A model generated the notes under the pieces. That model worked only from the letters and a program-made list of their open reading frames with translations, made no database searches and was not told the origin of the DNA. Below are positions 12,001 through 21,000 of a stretch of DNA of 64,000 nucleotides, piece after piece (the first letter of the stretch is position 1; every line of letters starts with the position of its first letter). This DNA is from Sinomonas notoginsengisoli (GTDB lineage Bacteria; Actinomycetota; Actinomycetes; Actinomycetales; Micrococcaceae): positions 62,001 through 126,000 of the forward strand of contig NZ_JAIZDP010000002.1 in the NCBI RefSeq assembly GCF_021554725.1, read 5' to 3'. Both the position numbers and the translations under genes were made by a program.

Positions 12001-15000
12001 GCCCGCATTGTTCGACGACGTCTTCGCCTTCGCGGCGGCGAGGTCGCCGGCAGACGGACCCGGGAGTTGCCTGCCGGCGTCGATCACCTTCCAGGCGTGG
12101 TCTGCATCGCTCCACACCCGCAGGACGTCGCCCGCGCCGCCTGCCGACATCCCGGCAGAGAGCACGAGGCCCGTGCCCGTGATCGTGGCGGTACCCGTCA
12201 GTGCCGTGTTCGTGATGTCGGCCTTGTTGACCGCGACGCCCGCCCCGATCCCGACTTTGGCATCCGCGGTCGAGTCGCCGCGGCCAATCGCACGGGCATC
12301 GGCATCCGCCGTCGACCTGAGGGTCACCACGGCGCCGGAGGAGATGACGACGCCGTTCGCGAACCATGCGCGAGAGGCGACGGCGACCACGTTGATCGCC
12401 ACTGCGGCGGCGACGGACACCGAGGCGCCGCCGTTGTCGTTGCTCGCCGCCTTGGGAGTCGAGGACGTGCCGGTCGTCTGGCCGTTGCTGTTGTCCGCCT
12501 GCGTCTGCTTCGCGGCACCGAGTTTGGAATCGGCCTTCTGGTTCACGTCGGTGCCGGAGGAGTCCTTGCTGTTGGATGCCGAGGTCGTCTGGCCCTCAGC
12601 GCCCTCGGCAGCGGCCTCGGCGGTCGTGACGTTCGCAGAAGTCCCGAGGGCCCGGAAGGAAATGGCACCGCTGCCGCCAGCTGCGGTGATGCTCCGGGCG
12701 GTACCCGAGTCGACGCCGTCGTCGACGATGGCAAGTGCGAGGGAGATGCCGAAGCCTGCCGAGGAGCCGACCGTCGTGTCGCCCTTGGCGGTGGTGGTGG
12801 TAGCGGCGTTCTGGGTAGCGGTCGCCGAGACGGCTCCGCTTGAGGTGAGCGCGGTGGTGCTTGCACCCAGGGACGCGCTCGTGCGCAGGGTCGCGATGGT
12901 TACGGCCACGGCCGGAGTCACGGTCACGCTGCCGCCCTTGCCACCGGCGTCGACCTCGTTGTCAATAGCGCTTGTGGTCGTGGCGTTGACTGTGAGGCTG
13001 CCCGCGCCCGTGAGCGGGGGTCCGCGCGTCGGGTCCGCGACCTGGTCGATGCCCGCATAGACCGTGTCGTTGACGAGGTTGATGCCCACCGAGGCGCCTA
13101 TGCCGACGGTTCCGGAGCCGGACTGCTTGGCCGAGGCCTTGGTGGTGCTGTTCGAGTTCGAGGCAGCGGTCATGCTCGCCGCACCGCCGGTGAGCGAGAC
13201 GTTGCCCGTGACACCGGCCGGAAGCGTGGTGCTCGGGTCGGCGTGGACCGTCGCCACGGTGGTCAGGTTCACCACGTTGAGGGCGAACGCCCCCGCGAGA
13301 CCGAGTGTCCCGGAGGTGTTGGCGGCGCCGGCCGTCGCGGTGGCGGTCACCGTGTGCTCCGTGTCCGCCGTCGGGCCTGTGCCTAGTACCCGCATTGTTG
13401 CACTCAGGGTGAGGCCGTTGGCGGAGAGCTGGGAACCGACGCCGAGGCTCGCCTCATTGCGGACCTTGACGAGGTTGATCGCGACGGCGGCACCGATTCC
13501 CACCTTGGTGCTGTTGCTCGCCGAGCCGTCCGCCGTGGCCGGGGCGTCGGTGTTGTTCGTGGTCGCGAAGCGTGCGGTGCCGCCATGGACGGTGAGCGAG
13601 ACACCCGGGGCGAGGATCGACGTTGCCGTGGACGTCACGAGGTTGATCGCGACGGCGGCCGCAACGGTCACGTTGGAGCCGCCGGAGTCCTGCTTGGTGC
13701 TCGGCGTGGAGGACGACGACGTGGTCTTCCCGCCGCTGTTGGCGGACTGGAGGCCCTTGGCCGTGCCCAGGGCTGTCTCGGCCTTGCCGTTAACGTCCTT
13801 GCCGGAGGAGTCGGTCGAGCCGGTTGACGTCGACGACTGGCCCTCGACGCCGGCCGCGCTTGCCGTCGCGGAGGAGGAGACCTGGGACGTGCCGTCTGCT
13901 GCGAACGAGACGTCCGCTCCAGCCGTGGTGTTGCGGTAGAGGGAGGAGTCCACGGCGTGGTCTGCGATGGTCAGCGCGAGGGAGAGTCCCAGGACGACGG
14001 TCCCGCCCGTCGCAGCCCCCTTCGCGGTGCCCGTGACAGAAGCGGTCTGGTCCGCATGGGCGGTGATCCCGCCGGCGAGGTTCAGCGCCGGGCCGGCGAG
14101 GATGCTCGCGGCCGTGGAGACTTCGCTGATCGTCAGGGCGAGCGCGCCGGCCAGGGCCAGCGACGATCCGGACGGGGCCGCGGCACCGCCCTCGGCAGTG
14201 GTGGTCGCCTTGTCGCTGTTCGTCCCGGCGGCCGTGACAGCGCGCCCACCCGTGAGTGTCGAGCCCGCGGCGAGGCCGGAGACCATCGCGTCGTTGATCA
14301 GGTTCAGCGCCACCGACGCGCCCAGACCCGCGGTGGTGCCTCCGGTGGTCTGTGCGGTGGCCTTGGCGGTGTTCTCGGTCGCCGAGCCAACGGTGAAGGC
14401 GGAATCCCCGGCGGCGGGGAGGACTGCGGTGCCCGCGAGCTGGGCGCTGACGGTCAGGTTGACGAGGTTGAGCGCGAACGACCCGGCCAGCCCCAAGCTT
14501 CCGCCCGCCGCTGCGCCCGAGGTGGCCTCGGCGCCGAACGTGTTCACGCTGTCCGTGCCGCCCCCCACGCCGGGCACCGTGCGCTCGGTCGCCGACAGCG
14601 CCAGCGAGCCCGCGTTCACTGTCGCGCCCACCGGGATGCCGGCAGCGACGGTCGCGTTCACGAGGTTGACCGCCACTGCGGCCCCGATGCCAATTCCGGA
14701 GGAGGAGGTTGCGGAGCCGTCCGCCATGGCCTTCGCGTCCGTGTTCGCCGCGGCCGCGAAGGAGGCCTTGCCGGTCGTGGCCAAGGTCTGGCCCGCGGCC
14801 GGCTGCGAGGTGACGGTGTGCGTGGAGAGCGTCACCGCGATCGCCGCCGCGACCGAGACAGTCCCGGAGCCGCCGCCGGAGCCGCCCTTGTCAGTGGTGG
14901 CCTTCGGCGTCGAGGACGACGACGTGGTCTTCCCGCCGCTGTTGGCGGACTGGATACCCTTCGCGGTCCCCAGGGACGTGTCCGCCTTCCCGTTCACATC

Positions 15001-18000
15001 CTTGCCCGAGGAGTCCGTGCCGGCGCCACCCTGTCCCTCCGCACCAGCCGCGCTCGCCGTCGAGGAGTCGGACACCTGCGAGGTACCCTCGGCCAGGAAC
15101 GCCGTGTCCCCGCCGGCCGTCGCCGCGCGGCCGAGCGAGGAATCGACGGTGTGGTCGGCAACCGTCAGCGCCAGGGACAGGCCGAGCGCGAGGGTGCTGC
15201 CGCCGGACGCAGCCCCCTTCGCGGTGCCCGTGACAGAAGCAGTCTGGTCCGCATGCGCGGTGATCCCCCCGGCGAGGTTCAGCGCCGGGCCGGCGAGGAT
15301 GCTCGCAGTCGTTGACACGTCGCTGATCGTCAGGGCGAGCGACGCCGCGAGGGACGCCGTGGTCTGGCCGGTGGCCGCCGCCCCGCCCTCCGCGGTGGTG
15401 GTCGCCTTGTCGCTGTTCGTCGCCGTCATGGTCACAGCGCGCCCACCCGTGAGTGTCGAGCCCGCGGCGAGGCCGGAGACCACCGCGATGTTGATCAGGT
15501 TCAGCGCCACCGACGCGCCCAGACCCAGCGTTCCTCCCGAGATCTTCGCCGCCGCCGTGGCCTTGGCCGTGTTCTCGGTCGCCGACCCGGCGGAGAACGA
15601 GGCATCCCCGGTCGCCGTCAGCACTGCGGTGCCCGCGAGCTGGGCGGTGACCGTGACGTTGGCCAAGTTGAGCGCGAACGAGCCCGCCAGGCCGATGCTG
15701 GACCCGGCCGTCGCGCCTGAGACCGCCTCGGCGCCGAACGCGTTCACGCTGTCCGTGCCTACCGTCCGCTCTGTCGCCGCTAGCGCCAGCGAACCGGCAT
15801 CCACCCTCGCGCCCACCGGCACCACGGCAAGAACCGTCACGGTGGCCAGGTTGATCGCGACCGCCGCGCCGATCCCGACCCCGGACGAGGAGGTTGCGGA
15901 GCCGTCCGCCACGGCCTTCGCGTCCGTGTTCGCCGATGCCGCGAAGGACGCCTTGCCGGGGGTCGCGAGCGTGAGGCCCGCGGCCATCCGGGAGGTCACC
16001 GCGTGGGTGGACATGGTGATGGCAATGGCCGCGGCGACGGAGATCGTCCCGGACCCACCCCCAGCCCCGCCCTTGTCAGTGGTGGCCTTCGGCGAGGCCT
16101 TGGCCGCGGTGGTCTTGGAGCTGTTCGCGTTCTGCAGGCCCGCCGCCGTCCCGGAGGCGGAGTCCGCCTTGCCGTTCACATCCTTACCCGAGGAGTCCGT
16201 GCCGGAGCCGCCCTGTCCTTCCGCGCCGGCCGCGCTCGCCGTAGAGGTGTCTGATACTTGCGAGGTGCCCGTCGCGAGGAATGTGACATCCCCGCCCGCG
16301 GAGAGAACGCGGCTGAGCGACGAGTCGACGGCGTGGTTGGCGATCGTGAGGGCCAGCGAGATCCCGAGCGCGAGCGTACTGCCGCCCTCGGCCGCACCGC
16401 TTGCCGTGTCGGCGACCGTCGCGGACTGGGTGGCACTGAACGTGGCGCCGGCGGTGAGGGTTGTCGCAGCACCGGAATCGATCGATGCGGTCGTGGAGAC
16501 GTTGCTGATCGTCAGCGCCAGGGACGCCGCAAGGGAGAGCGAGCCGGACGTACCGGCCGCAGCACCCCCGGCCGACGTCGTGGTGGCCTTGTCGGTGCCG
16601 TCAGCCTTGCCGGTGAGCTGGTGGGCGCCGGTCAGCGTGGCACCTGCGGCCATACCGGCAGCTGTGTCGTCGTTGATGAGGTTCAGCGCAATCGATGCGC
16701 CGATGCCCGTGGCACCTCCGCTGCCAGCGGTGGTGGCGGCGGCCGCGGCAAGGTTCTCAGTCGACTGGCCGGCCGTGAACGACACGTCGCCAGTGGCCCC
16801 CGTGACGGACCCGTTCGCGGTGAGCGACGCGGTCCCGAGCACCTCGCCCTGCGTCACGATGTTCGTCAGGTTCAACGCGAAGGAACCGGCAAGGCCGATG
16901 TCCTTGCCCGCGCTTGCTCCCGAGGTGGCCTTCGCCGAGAGCGTGTTGACGCCGTCCGTGCCCACCGTGCGCTCGGTGGCCGAGAGGAACAGGGCTCCCG
17001 CGTTGACCGATGCCCCCGCGGGGACCAGTGCCTGCGTGGTCACGGTGGCCTTGGTGATCGCCACGGCGGCGGCAATGCCGGAGGCCGACGGCGAGGTCGC
17101 GTCGCCCTTGGCTTCGGTGATCGCGTCCGCGTTCGTGTCCGCCGTGAAGGAGGCTCCGCCGGCGGTGGTGAGCGTGGCGCCCGAGGCGAGCTGCGCCGTC
17201 GTGCTTACCCCCACCACGCTGATGGCGATGGCAGCGGCGACGCTGATGCTGCCCGAGCCACCTGAGGTCTTGTCCACGGTGGTCTTCGGCGTCGAGCTCG
17301 TTGCCGAGGGCTTGCCGCCGTTTGCAGCGGACTTGCCCTTCGCGTCGGCAAGGGCCGCGTCCGCTTTGCCATTGACGTCCTTGCCGGACGTGTCGGATCC
17401 CTCGCCCTGGGCGCCGGCCGCGCTCGCGGTGCCGGTGGTCGTGGTGGCCCCAGTGTGGTGGGCCGTGAAGCTGGCCGAGGCCGCGGACAGCGTGCGGTCG
17501 AGCGGCGCGGAGGAGGCGGAGTCGACGACGGCGAGGGCGAGCGCGAAGCCGAGGGCGAGGGTCCCGCCGGAGGCCGCCGTCGCAGCGCCCTTCGCGGTGG
17601 TGGTGGCCTTCGTCGTCTGGTCAGCGGTCGCGGAGACCGCTCCGGAGAGGGCCGTGGTGCCGACTACGGTCGAGTCGGCTCCGCCGATTCCGGCGGTGGT
17701 CGATACGTTCGCGAGCGTGATCCCGATGGCCGGCGCGAGCGAAATGTTCGCTCCGCCTGCTCCACCGTCGATCGCAGTCGTCAGCGTATCGCTGTTGGTC
17801 GCCTGGATGGTGAAGTTGTTGATGCCGGTGAGTGGGGGGCCGCGCGTGCCGACCGCGAGCTCGTCGACTCCCGCGAAGACCTGGTCCGTCACGAGATTGA
17901 GGCCGATCGAGGCACCCATGCCGAAGGTTCCGCCGCTGCCGCCGGTGGATTGCGCCGCTGAGGCGGAGGCGCCGTTAGCGGACGAGGAGCCCGCGGTCGC

Positions 18001-21000
18001 GGCGGCGTTGCCGGGGCCGCCGAGGTTGATCCCGCCGAGGGGTTCCGTTGTCGTGGCCGTCGCCGCGTGCACGGCCGCAATCGTCGAGAGGTTCGCGATG
18101 TTGAGTGCGAAGGATCCGGCGACGCCCACATTCGAGCCTGCGCCGCTTGCACCGGACGTCGCCGTTGCTGCGGTGCTGTGCGGGTGCGGGGTGGCCGGCG
18201 CCGAGGGGTCTGCGTGGTTGGCGGCGGTGAGCGTGAGGCCCGTGGCCGTGACAGTCGCACCCGCGCCCGTCGAGGCCTCGTTGATAATCGTTGCCTTGTT
18301 GATCGCGATCGCAGCACCGATGGTCGGGCCGGTCCCACCGGACGCCGAGCCGTCGGCCGTTGCCTGGGCCGTGGTCGTGTTGGCCGAGAAGAAGGCGACC
18401 TTCCCAGGGGTCGAGATGGTAGTGGCGGGCGCGAGCTGGGACGTCGAGGACGAGGTGACGATGTTGAAGGCCAGCGCCGCCGCGACTGTGATGGCGTTGC
18501 CGCTCGAATCGGTCGCAGCCGGCGTGGTCAGCGAGGATGCCCCGCTGCCGCCGTTCGCGGTGGACTTTCCGCTTGCGAAGGCGAGCTGCGAGTCGGCCTT
18601 CTGGTTGGCCGTCATGCCCGTGGAATCGGTGCTGGACGGGCTGCTGGCCGTGCCGCCCGGCGCGCCGGCGGCGGAGGCAGTCGAGGTTGTCGAGGTGGCG
18701 GAGGAACCGTCCGCGCTCATCGCAACATCTCCGCCAGCGGTGGTGTTCCGGGCGATCGAGGAATCGACCGCGTGGTCCGCGACCGTGAGGGCGAGGCTGA
18801 TGCCCGCGGCGAGGCTCGCACCGGCGCCTGCGGTGGTGCTGCCCGTCGCCGTGGTCGTCGCCGAGGCGGCCTGGGTCGCCAATCCGGTCAGGGCGCCCGC
18901 CAGCGCGAGTGCGGGACCGGAAAGGATCGATGCGACCGTCTGCACGTTCGAGATCGTGATCGCCACCACGCCCATGAGCGAGGCGTTCGAGCCGCCCTTG
19001 GCCCCGCCGGTGGCCGAGGTGGTCGTGGCGTCGCTGCCCGCTGCGGCCAGCGTCAGCCCTCCGGCTCCGGCGAGGACGGCATCCTTGACGAGCCGCGCCG
19101 CGACGACCGAGTCGATGATGCCGAGGGCGATCGAGGCGCCGATGCCTGTCGCTCCCCCGTTCTGGGCCGCGTTCGCCGTTGCCGAGTTCGCGTGCTTCCC
19201 CGTGGCCTTCAGCGCCACGGCGGGCGTGCCGGTGAGCGTGTTGCCCGCCCCGCGGACCTCGGCGAGGGTCTTGCCGTTGACCAGGGTCAGGGCGAACGAG
19301 CCAGCGGCTGTGACGCCGCCCGAGTTGCCGCTCGCCCCCGAGGTCGCGCTCGAGGTGAAGCCGGAGCCGCCTGTGCGGGTCTCGTCTGACTCGATGGTCA
19401 CCGACGTCGCCTGGATGGTAGCGCCGGAGATGTACGCCTCTGTCGTCACGTTCGCCACATCGATGCCCACGCCAACGCCGACGCCCGGGGCGCCGCTCGC
19501 CGTCGTGCTCCCGTCGCCCGCGGCGCTCGAGGAGGCCTGGGATGTCGTGAGCAGCTTCAGTGCACCCGTGACGAGATTCGCGGTCTGGACCACGGCCTGT
19601 GTGAGGGCCGTGAAGACGCTGACGGCGAGGGCCCCGGCGAGGCCGATCGCGCCGTCCGCCGTGGTGGCCTGGCCGTTCGCGCGTGACGGGTCGTTGGTGG
19701 GCTTGTCGTTCGCGGTGGAGCCGCCGGGGCTCGCCTTCGCCGACGCCGCGCTGGCACCGTCCGCGTTGGAGGTGAGCGTGATGTTCGCGGCCTTGGTCGG
19801 GGTGACGGCCGTCGAGTCGATGATCGCCTGCGTGGTCTGGCTCAGGTTCACGACGGCGATGCCGGCACCGGAGGTGGCCGCCCTCGCATCGCCCGTCCCG
19901 GTGAGGCCCGCATGGTTCGTGGCCGTCAGGGCCAGATCGCCGGTGACCTCGAGGTGGGCCGTGTTCGTGACCTTGCTGACCGCCGTCGTGCTCACCGTGA
20001 TGATCGCAACGGCCGCATCCTTTGCCGAGGCGCCGCTCGAGTCGGCGGAGCCCTCGCTCTTGCCGGCGGCCCCGGGGGTCGCGCCGACGTCGACCTTCGA
20101 GATCGAGCTGACGGTGGTCTTGCCGGCCGCCTTGACCACGGCCGAGCCGCCGATCGTGACCTCCGCGTCGGAGGCGACGATGGCGGCGTCGCCGTAGTCC
20201 TTGATGAGCGTGACCGGGCCTACGGTCGAGGCGGCCGAGAGGACCACGTCCCCTGAGGCGGCAATCTGCGTGGTGCCGAGGATCGAGACGAGGGCCTTCG
20301 ACGAGGCGTTGATGGCGTAGGCAAGGGCATCGGTCGCATCCGGGGCAACGCTCGAGGCAGCCTGTGCGGTGAACCCGCCCGAGGTGACCTGGCTGTCCTG
20401 GAGGGTGACCTCGACGTCGCCGCAGTGCGTCGCGAGTGACGCGCAAGAGCGGGGATCGCTGATTGGGTTTCGCGGGCCGCCAGTGATGCTGTCCGAGGCG
20501 TCGAGGAGCACGGTGCCAGCGGTCAGGACCGTCCCTGAGGCGAGCGTGACCTTCTCAGCGTGGATGGTGAGTCCCGCGGGGCCGAGGGTGATCGCGCCGC
20601 TCAGGGTGAGCGAGTCCCATCCCCCGGCGCCATCGATCGTGAGTGACCCGGACGGGGCCGCGAAGGCGACCGATTCGAAGCTTCCGTTGGTGCTCGCGAG
20701 CGTGAGGGTCGCGCCGGACTGGGTCAGGGTCGCCGTGTCGTCGCCGCCGCCGAGGGTGTACACGATGTCTGTTGCGGTGCCGCCTGCGGTGATCGGCTCG
20801 ATGTTCGTGTAGTTGATGGTCGTCGCATCGAGGAACAGCGTCCCGGTACTCGCATTGACTGCCACGGACCGGAACTTCACGACAGTTCCCGCTGTCGCCA
20901 ACGTGTCGAAGCCGGGACCGCCGTCGAAGCTGATCGTGATGTGCGGATTGACCATGCCGCGGTCCACCGTGAGGGTGTCGTTGCCGGATGTGCCCATCAC

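Noticed and set aside
9053-12367. Minus-strand open frame of 1,104 codons in a different phase
   Set aside because: It is an Arg/His/Gly-rich out-of-phase reading of the giant gene; the real frame keeps repeat phase across the whole region.
1-20000. RTX toxin (GGxGxDxUx repeats)
   Set aside because: Only one weak SGNDTLTVD-like stretch near residue 372 was seen; the bulk repeats do not carry calcium-binding nonapeptides.
13967-20197. Plus-strand open frame of 2,076 codons, and other long plus-strand frames from 166 to 21841
   Set aside because: They are antisense to the giant minus-strand gene. Their translations are low-complexity mirrors of its Ala/Gly/Thr repeats and lack ribosome sites, signal peptides or known domains. 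High GC removes stop codons from the opposite frames.
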